NCBI RefSeq assembly: GCF_016921115.1
Contig: NZ_JAFFZS010000016.1
Location: forward strand, 119,039-183,038
Direction: 5' to 3'
Length of the DNA: 64,000 nt
Source of the DNA: Streptomyces actuosus
Lineage (GTDB): Bacteria > Actinomycetota > Actinomycetes > Streptomycetales > Streptomycetaceae
A program made the translations under genes and the position numbers. Positions 24,607-33,610 of this stretch are shown piece after piece. The first letter of the stretch is position 1; each line of letters begins with the position of its first letter. The notes under the pieces were generated by a model that made no database searches, was not told the DNA's origin, and worked only from the letters and a program-made list of their open reading frames with translations.

Positions 24607-27441
24607 ATGCAGAGCGCCTCGGACCGGCAGGAGTACCCCGCCCACTGGGAGGCCGACGTGGTGCTGCGCGACGGCGGCACCGCGCGTGTCCGACCCATCA
24701 CCGCCGAGGACGCGGACCGCCTCGTCAGCTTCTACGAGCAGGTCTCGGACGAGTCGAAGTACTACCGCTTCTTCGCGCCGTACCCCCGCCTGTCCGCCAA
24801 GGACGTCCACCGCTTCACCCACCACGACTTCGTGGACAGGGTGGGACTCGCGGCCACGGTGGGCGGCGAGTTCATCGCCACGGTGCGCTACGACCGGATC
24901 GGCGCGGACGGCATGCCCGCCTCGGCGCCCGCCGACGAGGCCGAGGTCGCCTTCCTGGTCCAGGACGCCCACCAGGGCCGCGGCGTCGCCTCCGCCCTCC
25001 TGGAGCACGTCGCCGCCGTCGCCCGCGAGCGCGGCATCCGCCGCTTCGCCGCCGAGGTGCTGCCCGCCAACACCAAGATGATCAAGGTCTTCACGGACGC
25101 CGGGTACACCCAGAAGCGCAGCTTCGAGGACGGCGTCGTACGCCTGGAGTTCGACCTCGAGCCGACCGAGCGGTCGCTGGCCGTGCAGTACGCGCGCGAG
25201 CAGCGCGCCGAGGCCCGGTCCGTGCAGCGCCTGCTGATGCCCGGCGCGGTCGCGGTCGTCGGCGCCGGCCGCACTCCCGGCGGCGTCGGCCGCAGCATCC
25301 TCGACAACCTCCGCGAGGCCGGCTACACCGGCCGCCTGTACGCCGTGAACCGCGCCTTCCCCGAGGACCTCGCCGAACTCGACGGCGTGCCCGCCCACCG
25401 CTCGGTCCGCGACATCGACGGTCCCGTCGACCTCGCGGTCGTCGCCGTCCCCGCCGACCACGTCCCCCACGCCGTGGCCGAGTGCGGCGAGCACGGCGTC
25501 CAGGGGCTCGTCGTCATCTCCGCCGGGTACGCGGAGAGCGGCCCCGAAGGGCGCGAACGCCAGCGCGAACTCGTCCGGCAGGCGCGCGCCCACGGCATGC
25601 GGATCATCGGCCCGAACGCCTTCGGCCTGATCAACACCTCGGCCGACGTCCGGCTGAACGCGTCCTTGGCCCCCGAGATGCCGCGGCCCGGCCGGATCGG
25701 CCTGTTCGCGCAGTCCGGGGCCATCGGCATCGCCCTGCTGTCCCGGCTCCACCGGCGCGGCGGAGGCGTCACCGGCGTCACCGGCGTGTCCACCTTCGTC
25801 TCATCCGGCAACCGGGCCGACGTCTCCGGCAACGACGTCCTGCAGTACTGGTACGACGACCCGGACACCGATGTCGTCCTCATGTACCTGGAGTCCATCG
25901 GCAACCCGCGCAAGTTCACCCGTCTCGCCCGGCGCACGGCCGCGGCGAAGCCGCTGGTGGTGGTGCAGGGTGCCGGGTCCGCTCCGCAGGGGCACGCCGT
26001 ACGGGCCACCCGGCTGCCGCACGCCACGGTGTCCGCGCTGCTCAGGCAGGCCGGCGTGCTCCGCGTGGACACCATCACCGAACTGGTCGACACCGGTCTG
26101 CTCCTCGCCCGCCAGCCGCTGCCGTCCGGTCCGCATGTGGCCATCCTCGGCAACTCGGAGTCGCTGGGGCTGCTCACCTACGACCAGTGCCTCGCCTCCG
26201 GCCTCCGGCCGCACCGCCCGCTGGACCTGACCACGGCCGCGTCCGCCGAGGACTTCCGGGCGGCCCTGGCGCGGGCGCTCGCCGACGACACCTGCGACGC
26301 GGTCGTCGTCACGGCGATCCCTGCGATCGGGGAGGGCTCGCCGGACGACGCGGAGCTGGCGGAGGCCCTGCGGTCGGCGGCCGAAGCGGTCCCCGGCAAG
26401 CCGGTGCTGGTCGTCCACGTAGAGCTGGGCGGCCTCGCCGAGGCCCTGTCGGCCGCAGCGAGCACGGCACCGCAGGCCGGCGACCGGGCACCGGACGGGG
26501 CGGACGGCTCCCGTCGGCCCCGCCCCTCGGAACAGCCGCCCGCCGTGACGCCCCCGGACGCCCCGTCCTCGGCGGCGCCCCGCCTGATCCCCGCCTACCC
26601 CGCCGCCGAGCGCGCCGTACGCGCCCTCGCCGAGGCCGTGCAGTACGCGCAGTGGCGCCGGGAGGCCGCCGAGCCCGGCCGCGTGCCCGAGTACGACGAC
26701 ATCGACGAGAAGGGCGCCGCCCGGCTGATCGACGGGCTCCTCACGCGCGGCCAGGGCCTCACGCTCAGCACGGAGGCGACGAGCGAACTCCTCGGGCGGT
26801 ACGGCATCCCGGTGCGCGTCGCCCTCCAGGCCCCGACGCCCGACGCCGCCGCCGAGGCCGCCCGCGCCCTGGGCTACCCCGTCGCCCTGAAGGCCACCGC
26901 ACCGCACCTCAGGCACCGCGCCGACCTGGGCGGCGTGCGCCTGGACCTGGCGGACGAGGAGCAGCTGCGGCGGGCGTACGCCGAGCTGACCGGGCTGTTC
27001 GGCAAGCCGGACGAGGTGCGGCCGGTGGTGCAGGGCATGGCACCGCGCGGCGTCGACACCGTCGTCCGCGCGGTGATCGACCCGGCGGCCGGGGCCGTCC
27101 TGTCGTTCGGGCTCGCCGGGGCGGCCTCCCAACTGCTCGGCGACACGGCGCACCGGCTGGTTCCGGTCACCGACCGGGACGCCGGCTCGCTGGTGCGTTC
27201 GATCCGTACGGCGCCGTTGCTGTTCGGCTGGCGCGGCTCGACCCCGGTCGACACGCCCGCCCTGGAGGAACTGCTGCTCCGGGTGTCCCGGCTGGTCGAC
27301 GACCACCCCGAGGTCGTCGCGGTCACCCTGGAGCCGGTCGTCGTCGCCCGCCGCGGCCTGACCGTCCTCGGCGCCTCCGTGCGCCTGGCGCCCCCTCCCG
27401 CCCGCGACGACCTCGGCCCGCGCACGCTGCCCGCTTACTGA
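24607..27441 (+). CDS. GNAT acetyltransferase fused to acyl-CoA synthetase (NDP-forming)-like domains
   Basis: A 944-residue multidomain protein. Residues ~1-195 form a GNAT acetyltransferase (motif A near HQGRGVASALLEHVAA). Residues ~205-480 resemble the CoA-binding and ligase domains of ADP-forming acetyl-CoA synthetase (GRTPGGVGRSILDNL, IIGPNAFGLINTSADVRLNA, FAQSGAIGIALLSRL). A Pro/Ala-rich linker (~620-665) leads to an ATP-grasp domain at the end (LLGRYGIPVRVALQAPTP, YPVALKATAPHLRHRADLGG). This is the domain set of Pat-type protein lysine acetyltransferases that regulate acyl-CoA synthetases, but with the GNAT domain first, the order seen in some actinomycete members. In those enzymes the ligase half usually senses ligands rather than catalyses. 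ATG 24607 is probably a leaderless start. Confidence 0.85.
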   Translation: MQSASDRQEYPAHWEADVVLRDGGTARVRPITAEDADRLVSFYEQVSDESKYYRFFAPYPRLSAKDVHRFTHHDFVDRVGLAATVGGEFIATVRYDRIGADGMPASAPADEAEVAFLVQDAHQGRGVASALLEHVAAVARERGIRRFAAEVLPANTKMIKVFTDAGYTQKRSFEDGVVRLEFDLEPTERSLAVQYAREQRAEARSVQRLLMPGAVAVVGAGRTPGGVGRSILDNLREAGYTGRLYAVNRAFPEDLAELDGVPAHRSVRDIDGPVDLAVVAVPADHVPHAVAECGEHGVQGLVVISAGYAESGPEGRERQRELVRQARAHGMRIIGPNAFGLINTSADVRLNASLAPEMPRPGRIGLFAQSGAIGIALLSRLHRRGGGVTGVTGVSTFVSSGNRADVSGNDVLQYWYDDPDTDVVLMYLESIGNPRKFTRLARRTAAAKPLVVVQGAGSAPQGHAVRATRLPHATVSALLRQAGVLRVDTITELVDTGLLLARQPLPSGPHVAILGNSESLGLLTYDQCLASGLRPHRPLDLTTAASAEDFRAALARALADDTCDAVVVTAIPAIGEGSPDDAELAEALRSAAEAVPGKPVLVVHVELGGLAEALSAAASTAPQAGDRAPDGADGSRRPRPSEQPPAVTPPDAPSSAAPRLIPAYPAAERAVRALAEAVQYAQWRREAAEPGRVPEYDDIDEKGAARLIDGLLTRGQGLTLSTEATSELLGRYGIPVRVALQAPTPDAAAEAARALGYPVALKATAPHLRHRADLGGVRLDLADEEQLRRAYAELTGLFGKPDEVRPVVQGMAPRGVDTVVRAVIDPAAGAVLSFGLAGAASQLLGDTAHRLVPVTDRDAGSLVRSIRTAPLLFGWRGSTPVDTPALEELLLRVSRLVDDHPEVVAVTLEPVVVARRGLTVLGASVRLAPPPARDDLGPRTLPAY

Positions 27442-27664
27442 ACCGGGGACGCCGGGTCCCGCGCGGCCGCCGTCCCGGAGCCGGCCCCCGGCTGCCGACG
27501 CCGGCCCGGAGACAGCGCGGGCGGCCGACACGTTCGCCGACCGCCGACCGCCGACCGCCGTCTGCCCTCCGCTCCCGGCGCTCCCCGGGACGGACCCGTG
27601 GCCGGGACGGAGGACGGCAAGAGGGCCCTGCCGTGCGAACGGCCCGGGATGCTCCTGACTGGCC

Positions 27665-27699
27665 CTGACCGGCCCTGCACGGGGATTAGGATGGACGCC
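27665..27699 (+). promoter_or_regulatory. Promoter of the DUF5998 gene
   Basis: CTGACC (27665-27670) and TAGGAT (27687-27692) are spaced by 16 bp. TAGGAT ends 7 nt before ATG 27700, again a leaderless-type layout, although AGGA in the same place could also act as a ribosome site. Confidence 0.5.
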
Positions 27700-28287
27700 A
27701 TGGCCAAGACCAGTACGACGACCCAGGGGCTGCGTGCGGCGATCGAGCGCAGCGGCTACTACCCGGCCCTCGTGGCCGAGGCGGTGGAGGCCGCCGTGGG
27801 CGGCGAGCCCGTGCGGTCGTACCTGGTCCACCAGGAGACGACGTTCGACCAGAACGAGGTCCGGCGGCACGTGACCGTGCTCGTCCTCACCGACACGCGC
27901 TTCATCGTCAGCCACACCGACGAGCAGGCCGCCGACACCACCTCCCCGACGCCGTACGCCACGACGTCCACCGAGTCCGTGAAGCTCGGCCGGATCTCCT
28001 CCGTGGTGGTCAGCCGCGTCGTCGCCAACCCCGAGTCGTACACGCCGGGCGCGCTGCCGCGCGAGGTGGTGCTCACCATCGGCTGGGGCGCCGTCTCCCG
28101 CATCGACCTGGAACCCGCCGCGTGCGGCGACCCCAACTGCGACGCCGACCACGGCTACACCGGCAACTCGACGGCCGACGACCTCAGCCTGCGCGTCAGC
28201 GAGGCCGGGGACGGCCCGGAGACGGTGCGCCAGGCGCTCGCCTTCGCGCAGGCCATCTCCGAGGCGACCGCGGACACCTCCCGCTGA
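27700..28287 (+). CDS. DUF5998 family protein
   Basis: A 195-residue soluble protein. ATG 27700 is preferred to ATG 27691 because homologues begin with AKTSTTTQGLRAAIERSGYY. The body contains YLVHQETTFDQNEVRRHVTV, FIVSHTDEQ and a cysteine-bearing loop AACGDPNCDADHGYTG that may bind metal. It is conserved across Streptomyces with unknown function. Its stop overlaps the start of the phosphodiesterase gene by one base (TGATG), indicating a two-gene operon. Confidence 0.82.
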   Translation: MAKTSTTTQGLRAAIERSGYYPALVAEAVEAAVGGEPVRSYLVHQETTFDQNEVRRHVTVLVLTDTRFIVSHTDEQAADTTSPTPYATTSTESVKLGRISSVVVSRVVANPESYTPGALPREVVLTIGWGAVSRIDLEPAACGDPNCDADHGYTGNSTADDLSLRVSEAGDGPETVRQALAFAQAISEATADTSR

Positions 28288-29480
28288 TGGCGCAGCCCAC
28301 CGTCTGGGACCAGCATCCGGAGCCCCTCGCACTCGCCTCGGCGCCCGTTCCCGAGTACGGTGCCGGCTCGCTCGCCGACCTGCTGCCTACCCTCGCCGCG
28401 GGCATGGGCGTACCCGGTACCGCGGCCGCCATCCGCGAACTGACCCCCGCCGACCGCAACTGCGTCTTCCTGATCGACGGGCTCGGCTGGGAGCAGCTGA
28501 CGGCGCACCCCGAGGAGGCGCCGTTCCTGGCCTCGCTGCTGGCGAGTTCGCGCGGGGGCACCGGGCGCCCGATCACCGCCGGGTATCCGGCCACCACCGC
28601 CACCTCCCTCGCCTCGGTCGGCACCGGCCTGCCGCCCGGTGCGCACGGCCTGCCCGGCTACACCGTCCGCAATCCGGCCACCGGCGGGCTGATGAACCAG
28701 CTGCGCTGGCAGCCCTGGACCGCGCCGCGCCCCTGGCAGCCGTACCCGACGGTCTTCCAGCTCGCCCACGACGCCGGCGTGCACGCGGCGCAGGTGTCGT
28801 CCCCGACCTTCGAGAACACCCCGCTCACCAAGGTCGCGCTCAGCGGCGGAAGGTTCTTCGGCCGGCTCACCGGCGAGGAACGCATGGACCTCGCGGCCGA
28901 GCAGCTCGCCGCCGGCGACCGTGCGCTCGTCTACACGTACTACGCCGAACTCGACGGCGCAGGCCACCGCTTCGGCGTCGCCTCCGACACCTGGCGAGGC
29001 CAGCTGATGTACGTCGACCGGCTCGTGCAGCGGCTCGCCGAGCAGCTCCCGCCGCGCACCGCGCTCTACGTCACCGCCGACCACGGCATGATCGACGTGC
29101 CGTTCGATGATCAGCACCGCATCGACTTCGACGAGGACTGGGAGCTGCGGGCGGGCGTCGCCCTGCTCGGCGGCGAGGGCCGCGCGCGGCACGTGTACGC
29201 GGTGCCCGGCGCCGAGAACGACGTCCTGACCTGCTGGCGCGAGGTCCTCGGCGAGCAGTTCTGGGTGGCCTCGCGGGACGAGGCGATCACCGCGGGCTGG
29301 TTCGGCCCGCACGTCGACGAGCGGGTGTACGCGCGCATCGGGGACGTGGTGGCCGCGGCCCACGACGACGTCCTGATCATCGCTTCGGAGCGGGAGCCGA
29401 AGGAGTCGGCCATGGTCGGCAACCACGGTTCGATGACCCCGACGGAGCAGCTGGTCCCCCTCCTCGAAGTACGCTCCTGA
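28287..29480 (+). CDS. Nucleotide pyrophosphatase/phosphodiesterase (alkaline phosphatase superfamily)
   Basis: A 397-residue cytoplasmic enzyme with no signal peptide. Metal-binding features of the superfamily are visible: VFLIDGLGWEQL (first Asp), the nucleophile loop TAGYPATTATSLASVGTGLPPG, a metal-site segment YYAELDGAGHRFG, and TADHGMIDVP plus VGNHGSMTP near the end. These fit type I phosphodiesterase/nucleotide pyrophosphatases acting on phosphodiester or phosphonate substrates. ATG 28287 overlaps the DUF5998 stop by one base. Substrate unknown. Confidence 0.88.
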   Translation: MAQPTVWDQHPEPLALASAPVPEYGAGSLADLLPTLAAGMGVPGTAAAIRELTPADRNCVFLIDGLGWEQLTAHPEEAPFLASLLASSRGGTGRPITAGYPATTATSLASVGTGLPPGAHGLPGYTVRNPATGGLMNQLRWQPWTAPRPWQPYPTVFQLAHDAGVHAAQVSSPTFENTPLTKVALSGGRFFGRLTGEERMDLAAEQLAAGDRALVYTYYAELDGAGHRFGVASDTWRGQLMYVDRLVQRLAEQLPPRTALYVTADHGMIDVPFDDQHRIDFDEDWELRAGVALLGGEGRARHVYAVPGAENDVLTCWREVLGEQFWVASRDEAITAGWFGPHVDERVYARIGDVVAAAHDDVLIIASEREPKESAMVGNHGSMTPTEQLVPLLEVRS

Positions 29481-29564
29481 CACCTCCGCCCCACCACCGA
29501 AGCCCCGCGAACCACCCCACCGGACGTCTCGCCGGTCCCGTTGCCGAAAGGTGCTCATTCCCCC

Positions 29565-30215
29565 ATGCCCGAGCTGGTGTTCTTCTCCGGAACGATGGAC
29601 TGCGGGAAGTCGACGCTGGCTCTCCAGATCGAGCACAACCGCTCCGCACGCGGCCTCCAGGGCATGATCCTCACGCGTGACGACCGTGCGGGCGAGGGCA
29701 AGCTGTCCTCCCGGCTCGGCCTGGTCACCGACGCGGTGGAGGTCGAGGACGGCATGGACCTGTACACGTTTCTCGTCGACCACCTCTCCCAGGGCCGGCG
29801 CGCCGACTACGTCATCGCGGACGAGGCCCAGTTCCTCGCGCCGGAGCAGATCGACCAGCTGGCCCGTGTCGTCGACGACCTGGAGGTGGACGTCTACGCC
29901 TTCGGCATCACCACCGACTTCCGCTCCAAGCTGTTCCCGGGCTCGCAGCGGCTGGTGGAGCTGGCCGACCGGGTCGAGGTGCTCCAGGTCGAGGCCCTGT
30001 GCTGGTGCGGCGCCCGCGCCACACACAACGCCCGTACGGTGGGCGGGGCCATGGTCGTCGAGGGCGCGCAGGTCGTCGTCGGCGACGTCAACCAGTCCGC
30101 GGACGAGGTCGGGTACGAGGTCCTGTGCCGCCGGCACCATCGCCGCCGCATGACGGCCGCGTCGGCCCGCGCCGCGGCACTGTCACCGGACGTGCTGCCG
30201 GTCCAGTCGGACTGA
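29565..30215 (+). CDS. tdk: Thymidine kinase (type II)
   Basis: Phosphorylates thymidine to dTMP in the salvage pathway; 216 residues from ATG 29565 with GAAAGGTG upstream. P-loop GTMDCGKST at residues ~9-17, DEAQFL (catalytic Glu/Walker B region), the lasso/specificity region VGGAMVVEGAQVVVGD, and a zinc site from CWCG and C..HH (YEVLCRRHHRR). The C-terminal tail is Ala-rich. A hairpin terminator follows. Confidence 0.94.
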   Translation: MPELVFFSGTMDCGKSTLALQIEHNRSARGLQGMILTRDDRAGEGKLSSRLGLVTDAVEVEDGMDLYTFLVDHLSQGRRADYVIADEAQFLAPEQIDQLARVVDDLEVDVYAFGITTDFRSKLFPGSQRLVELADRVEVLQVEALCWCGARATHNARTVGGAMVVEGAQVVVGDVNQSADEVGYEVLCRRHHRRRMTAASARAAALSPDVLPVQSD

Positions 30216-30237
30216 GCCGCGCGGTCCGGACCGCGTG

Positions 30238-30262
30238 CTGCCCGGCCGACTCGGCCGGGCAG
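30238..30262. terminator. Hairpin between tdk and the VOC gene
   Basis: CTGCCCGGCCGA (30238-30249) pairs with its complement (30251-30262) around a single central base, so the real loop will be a few bases. It lies between convergent genes. Confidence 0.65.
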
Positions 30263-30309
30263 GACGTCCGAGGTCGTCCGGGAGTCGGCGCAGCCACCGT
30301 CCTCGCGCG

Positions 30310-31113
30310 TCAGCGCGGGCTCTGCAGGAGCGAGAAGCGCGCTCCCTCCGGGTCGGACACCGTCGCCACACGTCCGCGGGCGCTGTCCCTCGGAGGGGTC
30401 AGGACATGGCCGCCGAGGCCGGCGAGCCGCTCGACCGCCTCATCCGTGTCGGCCACCTGGAAGTACGTCATCCAGTGCGGCCCCCGGTCCCGGGGCAGCG
30501 CCTGCCCCACGCCGTGGATGCCGGCGACGGGGCGGCCCTCCACGCGCAGGGTGACGTAGTCGATGTCGCCCGAGTCGGCCGGCTCCAGCTCGTAGCCGAA
30601 GACCGTCCCGTAGAACTTGGCCACGCCCGCCGACTCGAACGTCACCAGTTCGTTCCAGGCGGGGGTGCCGGGCACCCCGGTGACGGCCGTGCCGCGGTGC
30701 GACGCGGCCTGCCACAGACCGAAGACCGCACCGCTGGGGTCGGAGCCGATCGCCAGCCGTCCGGCATCGGCGGCGTCCAGCGGGCCGACACCGAGGGTCC
30801 CGCCGCACAGCCGCACCGTCTCGGCCGCGTGGTCGACGTCGTCCGAGGCGAGGTAGGGCGTCCAGGCGATGGGCAGTTGACGGTCCGGGGGCAACTGGCC
30901 GACACCGGCCACCTGGTGCCCGTCCAGCAGCGCCCGCGCGTACGGGCCCAGCTGCTGAGGGCCGGGCTGGAACTCCCAGCCGAACAAACGGCGGTAGAAG
31001 TCCTCGGTCGTGTCCAGCCCGTGCACCATCAGACTCACCCAGCAGGGCGTGCCGGGCGCGTACCGCGTGTGCGCCTCGCCGTTACGGCCGGCCGTCCCCG
31101 GTGCCTCGGTCAT
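30310..31113 (-). CDS. Two-domain VOC (glyoxalase/bleomycin-resistance fold) protein
   Basis: A 267-residue protein from ATG 31113 with two tandem VOC modules: residues ~22-140 (CWVSLMVHGLDTTEDFYRRLFGW ... DPSGAVFGLWQ) and ~150-267 (WNELVTFESAGVAKFYGTVFGY ... DPEGARFSLLQ). Each has the expected F-Y-x-x-x-F-G-(W/Y) and D-P-x-G-A signatures. The family includes hydroxylase-like and resistance proteins of many roles; the substrate cannot be stated. It stands alone, convergent with tdk. Confidence 0.85.
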   Translation of the reverse strand: MTEAPGTAGRNGEAHTRYAPGTPCWVSLMVHGLDTTEDFYRRLFGWEFQPGPQQLGPYARALLDGHQVAGVGQLPPDRQLPIAWTPYLASDDVDHAAETVRLCGGTLGVGPLDAADAGRLAIGSDPSGAVFGLWQAASHRGTAVTGVPGTPAWNELVTFESAGVAKFYGTVFGYELEPADSGDIDYVTLRVEGRPVAGIHGVGQALPRDRGPHWMTYFQVADTDEAVERLAGLGGHVLTPPRDSARGRVATVSDPEGARFSLLQSPR

Positions 31114-31410
31114 CGTCACTCTCTTCTCGGCCCCTCGCGGCGGCCGTCGTCGCTTCCGCTCTCCGGACCCCCGTGCCGATGCTCGCACCACCGTGGCGCC
31201 GCGCGCTCCGGGCGCGCCGCCGGGGGTGAGGCGCTGCCCGCACGGCGACCGTGGTGCGGTGTCCCGTCCGCTTCCGCGCGCGTGCCGACGGATGGTGATC
31301 GGCTGTACAGCATGTGCCCGATCCCGTACGCCCGGTGATCGAGCCTGTCCGGCCGAGCAGAGTAGTCGGACATGGACGTGGCGGCCACCCCGTGCGCAAG
31401 GATGGTGACC

Positions 31411-32262
31411 ATGAAGGCCATCATCTCCGCATCCGAACTCGCCGACGAGCTGGCCGGGGGCGACCCGCCGGTACTGCTCGACGTCCGCTGGCAGCTCAGC
31501 CTCGCCAAGGCGGCGGGGGAGCCGCCGTTCGACGGCCGCGCCACCTACGCCGCCGGGCACCTTCCCGGTGCCGTCTACGTCGACCTGGACGCCGAGCTGG
31601 CGTCCGCGCCCTCCTCGGCAGGTCGGCATCCGCTGCCCGATCCGGAGGTGTTCGGGGCCGCGATGCGCCGGGCGGGCGTGTCGGCGGCCCGGCCGGTCGT
31701 CGTGTACGACGGCGGGCAGGGCTGGGGCGCGGCACGCGCGTGGTGGCTGCTGCGCTGGACGGGTCACCCGGACGTGCGGGTCCTCGACGGCGGGTTGCCG
31801 GTGTGGGAGGGCGAGTTGTCGACGGACGTCCCCGAGCCCGCGGAGGGCGACTTCCGGCCCGCGCCGGCGCACAACGGGCTGCTGGACGCCGACGGTGCCG
31901 CCGCGCTGGCCCGCTCCGGGGTGCTGCTCGACGCCCGCGCGGGGGAGCGGTACCGGGGCGAGGTCGAGCCCGTCGACCGGGTCGGCGGCCACATCCCGGG
32001 CGCGGTCTCGGCGCCCACCACCGACAACGTGGCTCCGGACGGCCGCTTCCTGCCCGCCGAGGAACTCAGGGGCCGCTTCAAGGGCCTGGGAGCCCTTGAC
32101 GGTACGGAGGTCGGTGTCTACTGCGGTTCGGGCGTCTCGGGGGCGCACGAGGTGCTCGCGCTGGCCGTGGCCGGCGTCCCTGCGGCCCTCTATGTCGGCT
32201 CGTGGTCGCAGTGGTCGTCGGACCCGTCCCGCCCCGTCGCCGTGGGGCCGGATCCGCAGTAG
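31411..32262 (+). CDS. Sulfurtransferase (rhodanese, 3-mercaptopyruvate type)
   Basis: A two-domain rhodanese of 283 residues; ATG 31411 follows AAGGA at 31399-31403. The N-terminal domain is inactive-like (VLLDVRWQLS, HLPGAVYVDLD), and the C-terminal domain holds the active-site loop CGSGVSGAHEVLAL with catalytic Cys238. The CGSGV loop resembles 3-mercaptopyruvate sulfurtransferases more than thiosulfate enzymes, whose loop is charged (CRKGV). It transfers sulfane sulfur to cyanide or thiols in the cytoplasm. Adjacent to the convergent sepH gene with a shared terminator. Confidence 0.9.
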   Translation: MKAIISASELADELAGGDPPVLLDVRWQLSLAKAAGEPPFDGRATYAAGHLPGAVYVDLDAELASAPSSAGRHPLPDPEVFGAAMRRAGVSAARPVVVYDGGQGWGAARAWWLLRWTGHPDVRVLDGGLPVWEGELSTDVPEPAEGDFRPAPAHNGLLDADGAAALARSGVLLDARAGERYRGEVEPVDRVGGHIPGAVSAPTTDNVAPDGRFLPAEELRGRFKGLGALDGTEVGVYCGSGVSGAHEVLALAVAGVPAALYVGSWSQWSSDPSRPVAVGPDPQ

Positions 32263-32525
32263 GCACCGGGCCGGTGGGCGCGCGCCCCGGGTGGCACGGG
32301 CCCCGCCCCCATGCGAGGGGCGGGTCCGCCACCCGTCGTACCGCCGGCCGGCCGCCGCGGTCCGGGCTCGACCACGGAGGTGGAGGGCTCGGGCTCCTCC
32401 GCCGATCGAGCAGCGGCCCACGTCCCGGAGGCAGCCGCCGAGCCGATCCGCCGGTCGCCACCGGGCCGGCCCGCGGCCCGGCCTGCCGACCTGCCGGTGC
32501 TCCGCCGACGCACGGTCACCGGAGC

Positions 32526-32568
32526 CCACGCCAACCCCTTCCGGTACACCCGGAAGGGGTTGGCGTGG
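32526..32568. terminator. Strong bidirectional terminator between sulfurtransferase and sepH
   Basis: Perfect 19-bp stem (arms 32526-32544 and 32550-32568) with a TACAC loop, 10 bp from the sepH stop and about 260 bp beyond the sulfurtransferase stop. Confidence 0.85.
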
Positions 32569-32578
32569 TGCGGCCGTT

Positions 32579-33610
32579 CTACTCCTGCTTCTTGCGGCGC
32601 GTCCCGAAGACGATCTCGTCCCAGCTGGGCACCGCGGCACGGCGGCCGGGGCGGACCCCGTCGGCCTCGGCCTGGCGGTCGGTCGCCCCGATGAGGCGAT
32701 CGCGATGGCTGCCGATGGAGCGCGGCATCAGGACGTCCGCGTAGGCGGATCCGGCCGAGGCGGCCGGTGCCGGAGGTTCCTCCGCGACGACCTCCTCCTC
32801 GGACTCGTCCTCGGACTCCACGGGGCGCTCCGGCACCACCAGGTCGCCCCGGAAGCTCGGCACCGCCTCCAGGAGGCTGGTCAGCGAGTCCCGGTCGCCC
32901 GCGCTCTCCTCCTCCGGTTCGGCCGGCGGGGCGGGCAGGGCCTGCCTCTCCCGGTCCAGGGAACGGTCCAGGGGCCGATCGCGCGGCAGCCGGGCGATCC
33001 GGGGCACGAAGGGGAAGCTGGGTTCCGGCGCGGCGAGGTCGTCGGACTCGCCGATCAGCGAGCGCGCCTCGTCGTCGACGGCCTGGACGAGCCGCCGGGG
33101 CGGGTCGTACGTCCAGCTCGCCGAGTGCGGTTCGCCCGCCACCCGGTAGACCAGCAGAACCTCCCAGGTGCCGTCGTCGCGGCGCCAGGAGTCCCACTGG
33201 ACGGTGTCCTTGTCGGCACCGCGCAGCAGCAGCCGCTCCTGCACCGTTTCTCCGAGCTGGGGTCCGGTGTTCTCGCCGGGCCTGCGCACGGGTGTCTTGC
33301 GGGCCCGCTCGGCCATGAAGGCGCGCTCGGCGAGCACGGGGCCCTCGAAGCGCCGCACCCGGTCGACGGAGATGCCGGCCATCTGCGCGACCTCTTCCGC
33401 GGTCGCGCCGGCGCGTATCCGCGCCTGGATGTCACGCGGGCGGAGATGGCTCTCCACCTCGATCTCGATCTGACCGAGCCGAGGGCGGTCGCCGCGCACG
33501 GCGGCGCGGAGTCGTTCGTCAATCGGAAGCGTGTACTCCGTTGAGTCCGCAGCCTTCAGCACCAGCCGTGTGCCGTCATTCGAGACGGCCACGACACGCA
33601 GTTCGGGCAT
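32579..33610 (-). CDS. sepH: Cell-division protein SepH
   Basis: A 343-residue actinobacterial FtsZ-binding protein (DUF3071), which in Streptomyces stimulates FtsZ assembly during sporulation and growth. ATG 33610 has an excellent GGGAGGTC ribosome site. The N-terminal domain (PELRVVAVSNDGTRLVLKAA ... YTLPIDERLRAA) includes a helix-turn-helix-like segment RPRDIQARIRAGATAEEVAQ then MAGISVDRVRRFEGPVLAER, required for FtsZ contact. The middle has SASWTYDPPRRLVQAVDDEA. The C-terminal part is long, acidic and disordered, ending RKKQE. The family call is secure from the N-terminal domain. Confidence 0.92.
   Translation of the reverse strand: MPELRVVAVSNDGTRLVLKAADSTEYTLPIDERLRAAVRGDRPRLGQIEIEVESHLRPRDIQARIRAGATAEEVAQMAGISVDRVRRFEGPVLAERAFMAERARKTPVRRPGENTGPQLGETVQERLLLRGADKDTVQWDSWRRDDGTWEVLLVYRVAGEPHSASWTYDPPRRLVQAVDDEARSLIGESDDLAAPEPSFPFVPRIARLPRDRPLDRSLDRERQALPAPPAEPEEESAGDRDSLTSLLEAVPSFRGDLVVPERPVESEDESEEEVVAEEPPAPAASAGSAYADVLMPRSIGSHRDRLIGATDRQAEADGVRPGRRAAVPSWDEIVFGTRRKKQE

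Noticed and set aside
27530..27566. CCGACCG-type short tandem units before DUF5998
   Set aside because: About three imperfect 7-bp units in extremely GC-rich DNA; not distinctive enough to call a repeat element.
24024..27668. 1214-codon plus-strand frame over the acetyltransferase gene
   Set aside because: Shadow frame of the real gene at 24607-27441; Arg/Gly/Pro-rich and without domains.
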